A stretch of 64,000 nucleotides of DNA from Desulfovibrio sp. 86 (GTDB lineage: Bacteria > Desulfobacterota > Desulfovibrionia > Desulfovibrionales > Desulfovibrionaceae). A program made the translations under genes and the position numbers. Of this stretch, positions 16,033 through 23,962 are shown piece after piece (the stretch's first letter is position 1; every line of letters starts with the position of its first letter). The stretch is taken from assembly GCF_902702915.1 (NCBI RefSeq), contig NZ_LR738849.1, forward strand, positions 682,001 through 746,000, written 5' to 3'. Under the pieces are notes generated by a model. It was given only the letters and a program-made list of their open reading frames with translations. It was not told where the DNA came from and did no database searches.

Positions 16033-16722
16033 ATGGATCAGGCCCTGAAAAACTGTGACCTTTTCGCACATATGACAGCCGATGAAGCCAGACTCTGTCT
16101 GGGTTGCAGCGGCGCTGTGGAGGAGAAATACGGCAGGGGGGGCATGGTTTTTTGCGAAACCGATTCGCCCACCCGTCTGTTCGTCCTGCTGGAGGGCTCC
16201 GTCACGGTGGGACGCGACAGCGCCGACGGCAGACGCGCGGTCATGGCCCGCATTGACAGCCCTGGCGATCTGTTCGGCGAAGTGTATGTTTTTCTTGATC
16301 AGACCACCTACGGCTGTAGCGTGCAGGCCGAAAGCCCGGTACGGGTTCTGGCCATACCCGCCAAGTTCTTTTATTCTACCTGTGAAAAGCGTTGCGCCAT
16401 GCACGCGCAGATCATCCGCAACATGCTCTCGGTCTTTGCGCGCAAGGCATTTTTTTTAACACGCCGGGTATCGCTGCTATCATCCGGCAGTCTGCGGCGC
16501 AAGATCGCCGCCCTTCTGCTGGAGCACCGCACCCCGGACGGGGCAGTGAATCTGGGCATGAACCGTGAACAGATGGCTGATTTTCTTGGTGTAACGCGCC
16601 CGTCCCTTTCGCGGGAACTGGCGGCCATGCGTGACGAAGGGCTGCTGGACGTACGCGGCAAAGCCATCGTCCTGCCCCACCCCGAACGGCTGAAAGAATT
16701 TTACGATTATTTTGTTCCGTAA
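16033..16722 (+). CDS. Crp/Fnr family transcriptional regulator (HcpR-like)
   Basis: 229 residues. The N-terminal cyclic-nucleotide-type beta-barrel has FVLLEGSVTVGRDSADG at about 54-70 and the PGDLFGE turn at about 82-88. The C-terminal helix-turn-helix is EQMADFLGVTRPSLSRELAAM at about 178-198. There are several cysteines (C8, C19, C22), but no clear Fnr cluster pattern. Start at ATG 16033 with AGGAAGG just upstream; the 5' extension to 15829 has no support. The cupin and Hcp genes follow. In Desulfovibrio the Crp/Fnr regulator HcpR controls hcp under nitrosative stress (literature), so this may be HcpR, but the ligand is not proven by sequence. Confidence 0.88.
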   Translation: MDQALKNCDLFAHMTADEARLCLGCSGAVEEKYGRGGMVFCETDSPTRLFVLLEGSVTVGRDSADGRRAVMARIDSPGDLFGEVYVFLDQTTYGCSVQAESPVRVLAIPAKFFYSTCEKRCAMHAQIIRNMLSVFARKAFFLTRRVSLLSSGSLRRKIAALLLEHRTPDGAVNLGMNREQMADFLGVTRPSLSRELAAMRDEGLLDVRGKAIVLPHPERLKEFYDYFVP

Positions 16723-16735
16723 CATATGTTACGGA
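16716..16735. promoter_or_regulatory. Perfect 20-bp palindrome, likely Crp/Fnr-type operator
   Basis: tccgtaacatatgttacgga is its own reverse complement. It contains the stop codon of the Crp/Fnr gene and lies 52 bases before the cupin start. A -10-like TGCTATAC follows about 18 bases downstream, which suits an activator site near -40. The size and symmetry match a dimeric Crp/Fnr site. Autoregulation or control of cupin-hcp is inferred. Confidence 0.7.
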
Positions 16736-16787
16736 CTCGCTGACTCCCCCTTGCTATACAGGAATCGTCAAAGCCAAGGAGGGGATC

Positions 16788-17135
16788 ATGCAACGCTTCC
16801 TCAAAAATCTCGATTACGCCACGGCCCTGCCCCTTGCAGCGCAGGTGGCGTACCAGCCCGGGCAGATAGCCAGCAAGACTCTTGTTCAGAACGCCGCTGT
16901 GAGCATGACGCTTTTCGCCTTTGACCAGGGCGAGGAAATCAGCGCACACACCTCCACAGGCGACGCCTTTGTCCTGGCCCTGGACGGTCAGGGGCAGGTC
17001 AGCATCGATGGGCAACCCACCGTTCTCAAGGCAGGCGAAGCCATAGTCATGCCCGCCGGACACCCGCATGCCGTCAGCGCGACCGAACGCTTCAAAATGC
17101 TGCTGATGGTCGTTTTTCCCACAGAAAATCAATAA
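16788..17135 (+). CDS. Cupin domain protein
   Basis: 115 residues, single-domain cupin. Motif 1 region is [23 protein letters not shown] (about 44-66) and motif 2 is [17 protein letters not shown] (about 83-99). Metal ligands are visible (H in SAHTS, D/E in the same strand, and HPH). Strong ribosome site CCAAGGAGGGGATC before ATG 16788. It sits between the Crp/Fnr regulator and hcp, 77 bases from hcp, so co-transcription is likely. Function is unknown; cupins next to hcp may take part in nitrosative stress handling, which is inference. Confidence 0.88.
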   Translation: MQRFLKNLDYATALPLAAQVAYQPGQIASKTLVQNAAVSMTLFAFDQGEEISAHTSTGDAFVLALDGQGQVSIDGQPTVLKAGEAIVMPAGHPHAVSATERFKMLLMVVFPTENQ

Positions 17136-17212
17136 AACTTATAGCGCCGTGCCCGCCATGCGCGGGTTCACCCAAGCCTCCGCCGCAACGGAGCCGCAAG
17201 AAGGATACCACC

Positions 17213-18850
17213 ATGAGTAATGCCATGTTCTGCTATCAGTGTCAGGAAACCGTAGGTAACAAAGGTTGCACCCAGGTCGGCGTGTGCGGCAAAAAGCCTG
17301 AAACCGCCGCGCTTCAGGACGTGTTGATCTACGTGTCCAAGGGCCTTGGCCAGATCACCACGCGCCTGCGCGCCGAAGGCAAGACCATTGACCACAAGAT
17401 AGACCAGCTGATCGTGGGCAACCTTTTTGCCACCATCACCAACGCCAACTTTGACGACGACATTCTGGCCGAACGCATCCGCATGACCTGTAAGGCCAAG
17501 AAGGAACTGGCCGCCACCCTCGGCGACAAGACCGGCCTTAGCGACGCCGCCCTGTGGGACGCCACCGACAAGTCCGCCATGCTCGCCAAGGCGGGAACCG
17601 TGGGCGTCATGGCCACCACTGACGACGATCTGCGCTCCCTGCGCTGGCTCATCACCTTCGGCCTCAAGGGTATGGCCGCCTATGCCAAACATGCCGACGT
17701 GCTGGGCAAGCATGAGAACAGCCTTGACGCCTTCATGCAGGAAACCCTTGCCAAAACCCTGGACGACAGCCTGAGCGTGGGCGACCTCGTGGGTCTTACC
17801 CTTGAAACCGGCAAGTTCGGCGTTTCGGCCATGGCCCTGCTTGACGCCGCCAACACCGGCGCCTACGGCCATCCCGAAATCACCAAGGTCAACATCGGCG
17901 TGGGTTCCAACCCCGGCATCCTCATCTCCGGCCACGACCTGCGCGACCTTGAAATGCTGCTCCAGCAGACCGAAGGCACGGGCGTTGACGTGTACACGCA
18001 CTCTGAAATGCTGCCCGCCCACTACTACCCCGCCTTCAAGAAGTACGCCAACTTCAAGGGCAACTACGGCAACGCATGGTGGAAGCAGAAGGAAGAATTC
18101 GAAAGCTTCAACGGCCCCATCCTGCTGACCACCAACTGCCTTGTGCCCCCCAAGGAAAGCTACAAGGACCGCGTGTACACCACGGGCATCGTGGGCTTCT
18201 CGGGCTGCAAGCACATCCCCGGTGAAATCGGCGAACACAAGGACTTCAGCGCCATCATCGCCCATGCCAAGAACTGCCCCGCGCCCACGGAAATCGAGAC
18301 CGGCGAGATCATCGGCGGCTTTGCCCACAATCAGGTGATGGCCCTGGCCGACAAGGTCATTGACGCCGTGAAGTCCGGCGCCATCAAGAAGTTCGTGGTC
18401 ATGGCCGGCTGCGACGGCCGCGCCAAATCCCGCGACTACTACACGGAATTTGCCGCCGGCCTGCCCAAGGATACCGTCATCCTTACCGCCGGTTGCGCCA
18501 AGTACCGCTACAACAAACTCGCCCTGGGCGACATCGGCGGCATCCCCCGCGTGCTGGACGCCGGGCAGTGCAACGACTCCTACTCCCTGGCCGTCATCGC
18601 CCTCAAGCTCAAGGAAGTTTTCGGCCTTGAGGACGTGAACGACCTGCCCATCGTCTACAACATCGCCTGGTACGAACAGAAGGCCGTCATCGTACTGCTG
18701 GCCCTGCTCAGCCTTGGCGTCAAGAACATCCACCTTGGACCCACCCTGCCCGCCTTCCTGTCGCCCAACGTGGTCAAGGTACTGGTGGAACAGTTCAATA
18801 TCGGCGGCGTGAGCACCGCACAGGACGACCTCAAGGCCTTCCTCGGCTAG
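17213..18850 (+). CDS. hcp: Hybrid cluster protein / hydroxylamine reductase
   Basis: 545 residues, the length of the Desulfovibrio class I Hcp. It binds a [4Fe-4S] cluster and the hybrid 4Fe-2O-2S cluster, reduces hydroxylamine in vitro and is thought to remove NO in vivo. The N-terminal cluster motif is C7, C10, C19, C25 ([14 protein letters not shown]...GVCGKK). Hybrid-cluster ligands appear in order: [55 protein letters not shown] and YEQKAV. It is cytoplasmic. The regulator and cupin lie upstream, and the operator palindrome at 16716-16735 suggests Crp/Fnr control. Confidence 0.97.
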   Translation: MSNAMFCYQCQETVGNKGCTQVGVCGKKPETAALQDVLIYVSKGLGQITTRLRAEGKTIDHKIDQLIVGNLFATITNANFDDDILAERIRMTCKAKKELAATLGDKTGLSDAALWDATDKSAMLAKAGTVGVMATTDDDLRSLRWLITFGLKGMAAYAKHADVLGKHENSLDAFMQETLAKTLDDSLSVGDLVGLTLETGKFGVSAMALLDAANTGAYGHPEITKVNIGVGSNPGILISGHDLRDLEMLLQQTEGTGVDVYTHSEMLPAHYYPAFKKYANFKGNYGNAWWKQKEEFESFNGPILLTTNCLVPPKESYKDRVYTTGIVGFSGCKHIPGEIGEHKDFSAIIAHAKNCPAPTEIETGEIIGGFAHNQVMALADKVIDAVKSGAIKKFVVMAGCDGRAKSRDYYTEFAAGLPKDTVILTAGCAKYRYNKLALGDIGGIPRVLDAGQCNDSYSLAVIALKLKEVFGLEDVNDLPIVYNIAWYEQKAVIVLLALLSLGVKNIHLGPTLPAFLSPNVVKVLVEQFNIGGVSTAQDDLKAFLG

Positions 18851-18880
18851 TTCCCACGGGCATTCCCCATACACGCAGAA

Positions 18881-18915
18881 AGGCGCGCCCCGTAAGGGGC
18901 GCGCCTTGTCATTTC
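18881..18915 (+). terminator. Intrinsic terminator after hcp
   Basis: Perfect stem aggcgcgcccc / ggggcgcgcct with a gtaa loop (18881-18906), followed by tgtcattt. It is 30 bases after the hcp stop. Confidence 0.85.
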
Positions 18916-19009
18916 TGTCAGCCAGAACAAATAACCGTTGAGATGATGTGATGCCTTGAAGACGCTGTATCGGGAACCCCGCCCAGATCAGACAACTCGC
19001 TGTATTCAC

Positions 19010-19089
19010 AATAAGAGTTTTAGGGGGAGGGGGCGTGGGGGAGGAGACCCTTTTACAAAAGGGTCCCTCCCCCACAAAGCATTTCACCG
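19010..19089 (+). repeat. Type-1 dispersed hairpin repeat, copy a
   Basis: Family consensus: aataAgagttttaggggg, a GT-rich stretch, then the hairpin gggggaggagaccctttt / aaaagggtccctccccc, then cacaaagcatttcacc. This copy lies between the convergent 3' ends of hcp and mltA. Nine copies were found in the window, in both orientations. Confidence 0.95.
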
Positions 19090-19130
19090 CGAAACTTCTT
19101 GCGCGTATCGGGCAGTCCGCGCCGACGCCC

Positions 19131-20303
19131 CTATTTCGCCAACAGCACCCAGGCCGGGCCCTTGGCGTCCAGGTGGCTGGCCACAAAGTTGCCGCGCTCT
19201 TCGCCGCCGCAGAACACGTCGATACGGTTCTTTTTGATGGCTCCGCCCACGTCCTGGGCAAAGCCTATGCCGCGCAGGGGGAACTTGCCGCGCCGCTGGT
19301 CAGGTATGTTCACCCCATAGGCCACGATTGAACCAAGGGGTATGAAGGTGCGGTCCGTGGCCAGTGAAAGCCAGTCGTCCACCACCTGACCCATGGCCCC
19401 TGTGGGGCCGCGCCCGCTGTATTTGAAAAAGACGTAGCTCGGATTATCGTTGAGTATTTCGCGCACGCGGTGCGGGTTATCCTTGAACCACTGGCGCTGC
19501 TCAAAAATGTCGCCCTGCCTGAGCAGACCTTTTTCACGCATGATGCGGCCCGAGCTCTTGTACTTGTGCCCGTTCTGCCCCGCGTAATTGACAAACGCCT
19601 GGGTGCCGTCGTCGAAAACCAGGCGGCCCGAACCCTGAATTTCCAGAAAAAACACGTCCACGGGGTCGGCGGCCCAGGCCAGTTCAAGCCCTTTGCCAGC
19701 CAGCACCTGCTTTTCCTCAATGGTACGGCGGTCATGATAGCGGCCACGCTTGGCTATCACGGAATTGAGATCCGGCGGCAGCCCGTAAATGGCCTGGGTA
19801 TAGCCGGGCTTGCGCGTACGGCTGGCGCGCACCATGGGCTCATAGTAGCCCGAATACTTTATGCCGTCAGGCACTTCCACCCAGGTAAAATTGGCGAGAA
19901 AAAGCCCCGGCTCCTTGTCCAGACGGGGCAAAAGTTCCTGGAGGCGGGTAAGCGTGCGCGAAAGCTGGCCCCAGGTCACGGTAAGACCGGGCCTTTGCAC
20001 GGCAATGGCCCCCTGGGGCTTGCTGTTGACATAGAGCAAAGACTTGCGCACGGTAGGAGCCATGTCCTTCCAACTGGTCAGATCCTGGTTGACGGGCCGC
20101 AGGCAGCTCACAAAAAATTCGGGGCTTTCAAAGCCCACAGGAGGCCCCACGTATTCCGGCGCCGGAGGGGCAACCGTTTTGGCGCAGGCCCCCAGTACCA
20201 GACACATGAGCAACAATGCCGCAAATCCGCACCTGCGGACGCCCGGCTCCCGGATCGACTCCGGCGCGCACGGCGCATATACATAAGGAGATTTCTCGTG
20301 CAT
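19131..20303 (-). CDS. mltA: Membrane-bound lytic murein transglycosylase A, lipoprotein
   Basis: 391 residues. Lipoprotein signal CGFAALLLMCLVLGACAK gives the lipidated Cys at about 41. The MltA beta-barrel spans about 110-290 (GLFLANFTWVEVPDG, SGYYEPMVRASRTRKPGY, DVFFLEIQGSGRLVF). The C-terminal 3D domain has IPLGSIVAYG, GFAQDVGGAIKKNRIDVFCG, with the conserved Asp residues that cleave the glycan as a 1,6-anhydro product. Start at ATG 20303 with only a weak ribosome site (GGGAAAAGC). It overlaps by six bases the divergent thioesterase start. Acts in the periplasm on peptidoglycan. Confidence 0.93.
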   Translation of the reverse strand: MHEKSPYVYAPCAPESIREPGVRRCGFAALLLMCLVLGACAKTVAPPAPEYVGPPVGFESPEFFVSCLRPVNQDLTSWKDMAPTVRKSLLYVNSKPQGAIAVQRPGLTVTWGQLSRTLTRLQELLPRLDKEPGLFLANFTWVEVPDGIKYSGYYEPMVRASRTRKPGYTQAIYGLPPDLNSVIAKRGRYHDRRTIEEKQVLAGKGLELAWAADPVDVFFLEIQGSGRLVFDDGTQAFVNYAGQNGHKYKSSGRIMREKGLLRQGDIFEQRQWFKDNPHRVREILNDNPSYVFFKYSGRGPTGAMGQVVDDWLSLATDRTFIPLGSIVAYGVNIPDQRRGKFPLRGIGFAQDVGGAIKKNRIDVFCGGEERGNFVASHLDAKGPAWVLLAK

Positions 20304-20729
20304 GACGCTTTTCCCACCCCTGATATATGGATGCCTCACCGCGTTTCTTACGGAGAAACGGACACGATGGGCGTTCTTTATTATGCTGAATATCTGCATC
20401 TTTTCGAGCGCGCCCGTGGCGAATACATCCGCCGCTGCGGCATGAGCTACGCTGAAGTTGAAAAAAGGGGCCTCATTTTACCCGTGCGTGAAGCGCAGTG
20501 CCGCTACCGTTCCCCGGCCCATTATGACGATCTTCTTCTGGTGCGCGCGGGCATCAGCGAGTGGACCCGAGCCTCCATGCGCTTTGTATATGAGATATGG
20601 AGCGAGGACAAGACGCGCCTGCTGGCCACCGGCATGACGCAGCATGCGCTGGTAAACAAGGAAGGACGCCCCGTTCCGGTGCCGGACTGGTTCAGAAACC
20701 TGAGTTTTTCAGACAGCCAGGATAAATAA
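20298..20729 (+). CDS. Acyl-CoA thioesterase, YbgC/4HBT family
   Basis: 143 residues, hotdog fold. The 4HBT signature reads RVSYGETDTMGVLYYAEYLH (about 15-34) with Asp22 as the usual catalytic acid, followed by LFERARGEYIR. A GTG start at 20298 has AAGGAG seven bases before it, much better than the ATG at 20331. The 5' end overlaps the divergent mltA start. YbgC-type enzymes hydrolyse short acyl-CoA or phospholipid-linked thioesters and often sit near envelope genes; substrate here is unknown. Confidence 0.9.
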   Translation: MHDAFPTPDIWMPHRVSYGETDTMGVLYYAEYLHLFERARGEYIRRCGMSYAEVEKRGLILPVREAQCRYRSPAHYDDLLLVRAGISEWTRASMRFVYEIWSEDKTRLLATGMTQHALVNKEGRPVPVPDWFRNLSFSDSQDK

Positions 20730-20782
20730 CTGTTTAAAATATATCTCGCAAAGATTGAACGCGCCTACCCACGCAGCCGCAA

Positions 20783-20880
20783 GGGCCAAGCGCTGTGGGC
20801 CAGACGCTGTGGGCCAGACGCTGTGGGCCAGACGCTGTGGGCCAGACGCTGTGGGCCAAGCGCTGTGGGCCAAGCGCTGT
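20783..20880. repeat. Seven tandem 14-bp units
   Basis: Unit gggccagacgctgt repeated head to tail seven times; units 1, 6 and 7 read gggccaagcgctgt. It lies 54 bases after the thioesterase stop and just before a type-1 repeat. The near identity of units and the A/G swaps suggest recent slippage expansion. No start codon or ribosome site supports translation, and there is no spacer, so it is not a CRISPR. Confidence 0.95.
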
Positions 20881-20890
20881 GAGGGAGGGA

Positions 20891-20964
20891 TGAAAAGCTT
20901 TGTGGGGGAGGGACCCTTTTGCAAAAGGGTCCCTCCCCCACGCCCCCACCCCCTAAAACTCTTA
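20891..20964 (-). repeat. Type-1 dispersed hairpin repeat, copy b
   Basis: Inverted copy: gctttgtgggggagggaccc...cccctaaaactctta. It lies between the convergent thioesterase and FeoB-associated genes, directly after the 14-bp tandem array. Confidence 0.95.
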
Positions 20965-20988
20965 GTGTATGGTTCTCGTATCGAGCAA

Positions 20989-21373
20989 AGAAAGTGGTGC
21001 CCTGAGGCGAGGGCTCCAGAGACAGCGCCTTGCCAGGCGCACACCATCCCAAAAGGTATTTGCTTCAGAGACGGCAAACGCCAAGGGGGATCAGTCCGGC
21101 ACGCATGCGCAACAATCAAAACCATCCGCCATGCAGGCGGTTTTGGATTACCAATAATGACAGCCCCGGAGGAAACTCCGGGGCTGTACTATCTCGCTGT
21201 CTGACGCTGCACAACCAGGCCAGGCAACGAGCGGAGGGGGCTATGACACGGGGGGATGCCGGACGCTGCCAGGGAGCAAAACCAGACATCGGAAGCGGAG
21301 CCGTTTTCGGCCGGGATGGAGGCCATGACGGACGCTCCCGAGGCAGGCAGCGTCGGCAAATTCCTACAGGGGT
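20989..21373. other. Non-coding stretch between convergent genes
   Basis: I see no gene here. It has a perfect hairpin at 21161-21186 (cagccccggag / ctccggggctg, no T-run) and a weak one at 21126-21145 (ccgccatgcaggcgg then tttt). The open frames lack ribosome sites and resemble no family. Confidence 0.6.
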
Positions 21374-21610
21374 TTATGCATCCTTCCGATGAATGGGATC
21401 AATACGGGCAGCTTCCAGCCTTTGGGCTTCAGCGGCCGACTCCGCGCTTTTTGACGAGCAGCAGGCCATGTCCTTGGATTTGCCGGGACTGCCGCAGCCG
21501 TCGCAGCCGCAGCCGCACTGGCCTTTATTTACCGCCCGAACCATGCGGCGAATAATAAAAAATGCCGCACCCGCAATGCAAAGCGCCACGACAATCAATT
21601 GTGCGTCCAT
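21374..21610 (-). CDS. FeoB-associated Cys-rich membrane protein
   Basis: 78 residues. One membrane helix (LIVVALCIAGAAFFIIRRMV, about 5-24) is followed by a Cys-rich segment GQCGCGCDGCGSPGKSKDMACC (about 31-52) and a polar tail. This layout is the FeoB-associated Cys-rich family, usually next to the ferrous iron transporter feoB; no feo gene is in this window. The ATG at 21610 follows GAGGTGA. A promoter lies just upstream. A Fur/PerR regulator gene is 430 bases away. A role in ferrous iron uptake is inferred from the family. Confidence 0.85.
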   Translation of the reverse strand: MDAQLIVVALCIAGAAFFIIRRMVRAVNKGQCGCGCDGCGSPGKSKDMACCSSKSAESAAEAQRLEAARIDPIHRKDA

Positions 21611-21630
21611 GTGAATCACCTCATGAAAGA

Positions 21631-21659
21631 ATACTGCGCCCAACGAAAATGAATGTCAA
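21631..21659 (-). promoter_or_regulatory. Sigma-70-like promoter of the FeoB-associated gene
   Basis: TTGACA (21654-21659) and CAGTAT (21631-21636) on the minus strand, 17 bases apart, about 21 bases before the start at 21610. Confidence 0.65.
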
Positions 21660-21802
21660 GTTCGTCAGAACCAGATGCGGCTACGTATTCATGCGTAACC
21701 AGAATTGTGTGCAATTTTTTTGGGGGTGGGGTGACAGCCCTGCCCTTCATGCCTCTGGCAGAACAGGGAACAGACGAAAGCCGGAAGGAACCTGACCGGG
21801 TC

Positions 21803-21832
21803 AAATTACCTTTGATAATGCATATTCTCAAA
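21803..21832 (-). promoter_or_regulatory. Second promoter-like site overlapped by Fur/PerR-like box
   Basis: On the minus strand TTGAGA (21826-21831) and TAATTT (21803-21808) are 17 bases apart. The same bases form an imperfect 22-bp palindrome tttgataatgcatattctca... (16 of 22 positions symmetric) resembling Fur/PerR boxes. Transcripts from here would have a leader of nearly 190 bases before the FeoB-associated gene. Confidence 0.4.
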
Positions 21833-21903
21833 GGGGAAGGTATGCTCGCCCCGGCGCTTAACCACGCAGGAAAAAGCGGTGCGGTCTTCGCGGCAGCCGT
21901 TGC

Positions 21904-21961
21904 CCGCAGGGCTTGCCTGAACCGTTGACGGTTCCATCAACGGTTCAGGCAAGCCCTGCGG
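21904..21961. repeat. 25-bp perfect inverted repeat
   Basis: Arms 21904-21928 and 21937-21961 are perfectly complementary around an 8-base loop. It begins ccgcagggcttgcctg. It lies downstream of the Fur/PerR gene (minus strand) in the 432-base gap 21611-22042. No T-run follows on either strand, so termination is uncertain. Confidence 0.85.
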
Positions 21962-21996
21962 CAGCGACCGAAGCTGCGCGTGTACCTTCGCGGTTG

Positions 21997-22035
21997 GCGT
22001 CTGCTCACACAGTCGCCAGAGCGATTTCAACGTGA
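21997..22035. repeat. Type-4 repeat, copy 1
   Basis: gcgtctgctcacacagtcgc followed by ccagagcgatttcaacgtga and aattgctcta. The motif recurs with changes at about 23573-23610 and 47612-47666. Its right half is an inverted repeat (agagcgatttca / tgaaattgctct, one mismatch). It sits just beyond the 3' end of the Fur/PerR gene. Confidence 0.6.
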
Positions 22036-22042
22036 AATTGCT

Positions 22043-22507
22043 CTAGCTGTCTTTTTCGGCAGCTTCAGCCCGGCAGGCTTCGCACAATCCGTAAAGATTA
22101 TGCACGTGCCCCCGCAGCTTGAATCCATATTTTTCAGCCAGTTCGCGCTGCAGTTTTTCAATGCGCGGGTCGCATATCTCCACAATTTTTCCGCACTGCA
22201 GGCACACAAGGTGGTCGTGATGGCTGTCGGGCTTGGCCACTTCGTAACGGGTGATGCCGTCGCTGAAGTGGATTTCCATAGCCATTCCGGCATCACAGAG
22301 CAGTTTCAGCGTCCGGTATACCGTGGTTTGCCCGATACCAGGATCACGCTGCAAGATGTGCTGATAAAATTCTTCAAGCGAATGGTGGCCCGGCAGCTCA
22401 AAAAAAGCTTCGGCGATAATGCGCCGCTGCGAGGTGGTGTTCAAGCCCTTGCGGTTCATGAACTCCAGAAAGTCCGCCAGGCAGGCGTCACGCTGTTTTG
22501 TAGTCAT
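22043..22507 (-). CDS. Fur family regulator, probably PerR-like
   Basis: 154 residues. Winged-helix N-terminus with NTTSQRRIIAEAFF and TTVYRTLKLLCDAGM (about 61-75, recognition helix). Metal-binding HHDHLVC at about 96-102 and two CxxC pairs (CLQC at 102-105, CEAC at 142-145) for structural zinc. Divergent from a peroxiredoxin gene 406 bases away, which suits a peroxide-sensing PerR; Fur itself cannot be excluded. Ends next to a type-4 repeat. Confidence 0.9.
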   Translation of the reverse strand: MTTKQRDACLADFLEFMNRKGLNTTSQRRIIAEAFFELPGHHSLEEFYQHILQRDPGIGQTTVYRTLKLLCDAGMAMEIHFSDGITRYEVAKPDSHHDHLVCLQCGKIVEICDPRIEKLQRELAEKYGFKLRGHVHNLYGLCEACRAEAAEKDS

Positions 22508-22913
22508 AATTTGCCTACCCCCGAATCCACACTAAAATATTTTCTCGGTTCGCGCCACGTAAAACAGGCTCTGTTTTTTGACGGATCCGCTTTTTCCCTC
22601 AGGCTACAGTGTTATTTGTGACGCACTTTTGGGCAAAAAGCAATGGATTACACATGCCTGTTCGGGACGGATATCCTGAAAAATCCATAAGCGCGACCAC
22701 TTTGCCCCCACATCCGGGAGAGCTTAACACAGGAAAGGTACATTTCCACGTTTGGGAACGGGCTATTCTCTACTACACGCAATTCATATCCAGCCTTTCA
22801 AGAAACTTTTGCATTTTCTTGACAGGCATAATAAGATTGAATACTGTTTTCAAAAAGAACCACCCCACTTGCTTCCGGACGACGCAGCCGTCCGCCAAAA
22901 TAAGGAAAGCATC
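22508..22913. promoter_or_regulatory. Divergent control region of the Fur/PerR and peroxiredoxin genes
   Basis: A peroxiredoxin promoter is visible: TTGACA at 22819-22824 and AATACT at 22840-22845 (15-base spacing), 69 bases before ATG 22914. The region is AT-rich near 22750-22870. No clean PerR box was found by eye, and I see no gene in this 406-base gap. Confidence 0.5.
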
Positions 22914-23480
22914 ATGTCCAATCTGATCAACGCAAAAGTGGAACCCTTCTCAGTCCAGGCATATCAGGCTGGCGAACTGAAAACCGTCTGCGACCTCGAC
23001 CTGCTGGGGCACTGGTCTGTCTTCTTTTTCTACCCGGCGGACTTTACCTTTGTGTGCCCCACAGAGCTTGAAGACCTTGCAGAAATGTACGACGACTTCA
23101 AGAAGCTCCATTGCGAAATTTATTCTGTTTCCTGCGACAGCGCCTTTGTGCACAAAGCCTGGGCGGACGCCTCGCCCAACATCGCCAAGGTCAAGTATCC
23201 CATGCTTGCCGACTGCGCGGGCACGCTGGCGCGTTCTTTCAACGTGCTCATTGAAGGCGCAGGGCAGGCGCTGCGGGGCAGCTTTATCGTGAACCCCGAG
23301 GGCGTCATCAAGGCGTATGAAGTGCATGACCTTGGCATCGGCCGCAATGCCGAAGAACTGTTGCGCAAGCTTGAGGCCGCCCAGTTTGTGGCCGAACACG
23401 GCGACCAGGTGTGCCCCGCCCGCTGGAAGCCCGGCAAGGCCACCCTGAAACCTGGCCTGGATCTGGTGGGCAAGCTCTAG
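22914..23480 (+). CDS. Typical 2-Cys peroxiredoxin (AhpC/Prx)
   Basis: 188 residues. Peroxidatic Cys in FYPADFTFVCPTELEDL (about 36-52, C at about 46), resolving Cys in DQVCPARWKPG (about 166-176). It reduces hydrogen and organic peroxides in the cytoplasm; no AhpF-type reductase is adjacent. Start at ATG 22914 with AAGGA eight bases before; an in-frame extension to 22752 lies in the promoter region. The TAG stop is part of the tctagagca border of the following repeat. Likely controlled by the divergent Fur/PerR regulator. Confidence 0.94.
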   Translation: MSNLINAKVEPFSVQAYQAGELKTVCDLDLLGHWSVFFFYPADFTFVCPTELEDLAEMYDDFKKLHCEIYSVSCDSAFVHKAWADASPNIAKVKYPMLADCAGTLARSFNVLIEGAGQALRGSFIVNPEGVIKAYEVHDLGIGRNAEELLRKLEAAQFVAEHGDQVCPARWKPGKATLKPGLDLVGKL

Positions 23481-23678
23481 AGCATTTTCGCATTGAGAAT
23501 ATCTATTCTCAATGCTTCCAAGACGCCCGCTCCGGCGCGTAACAGCGCAAATAAATAGCGCTTACACCTCCGCGGCGGGCGTCTGCTCACGCATCCACCA
23601 GAGCAATTTCAAGCGGCAGCCGTTAGGCGACGAAGAAGCCTTACGGATGGCGACAGCATCGCTAGAGAAATTGCTCTA
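23477..23678. repeat. Composite hairpin repeat bounded by tagagca / tgctcta
   Basis: Starts tctagagcattttcgc and ends aaattgctcta. Contains a 12-bp perfect hairpin at 23490-23515 (gcattgagaata / tattctcaatgc), a second inverted pair agacgcccgc / gcgggcgtct, and type-4-like sequence gcgtctgctcac at about 23579. The borders match those of the type-2 elements at 35254 and 55016. The 482-base gap 23481-23962 has no gene. Confidence 0.65.
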
Positions 23679-23730
23679 CTTTGTCAGCCCCATAACATCC
23701 ATTCCTCCTCCTCTTGCTTACCTTCTAACC

Positions 23731-23765
23731 GAAACCACCCGCAACTTGCGGGTGGTTTCTTTTTG
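23731..23765 (+). terminator. Intrinsic terminator downstream of the peroxiredoxin
   Basis: gaaaccacccgcaa pairs perfectly with ttgcgggtggtttc around one base, then ttttt. It lies 250 bases after the peroxiredoxin stop, past the composite repeat; the repeat may have pushed the two apart. Confidence 0.85.
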
Positions 23766-23842
23766 CTGACAAGCACGGATTGGGGAAAAACATGCGCCTG
23801 CCGGGCTATGGAGCAAACAACACTTAGCGCCGTGCCACACTA

Positions 23843-23918
23843 CGATAAAAGTTTTAGGGGGTGGGGGCGTGGGGGAGGAGACCCTTTTGCAAAAGGGTCC
23901 CTCCCCCACAAAGCATTC
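23843..23918 (+). repeat. Type-1 dispersed hairpin repeat, copy c
   Basis: ataaaagttttagggggtgg through cctcccccacaaagcattcc. Between the convergent 3' ends of the peroxiredoxin and uvrA. Confidence 0.95.
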
Positions 23919-23962
23919 CTGCCTACAAACATTCCAAAGATTCTCCGCTCCAGAGCGTGTCG

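Noticed and set aside
19470..20297. N-terminal extension of the thioesterase frame over mltA
   Set aside because: It lies antisense to MltA, shows no domain, and a strong ribosome site marks the GTG at 20298.
20783..20880. CRISPR-like array
   Set aside because: Units are directly adjacent with no spacers and are only 14 bases long.
21030..21392. 120-residue plus-strand open frame
   Set aside because: Arg/Gly-rich random composition, no ribosome site, no motif.
21720..21832. Possible TPP or cobalamin riboswitch (gaacctgaccggg...)
   Set aside because: Only one short phrase resembles the THI box; the CTGAGA part and overall fold are missing, and the gene nearby is unrelated.
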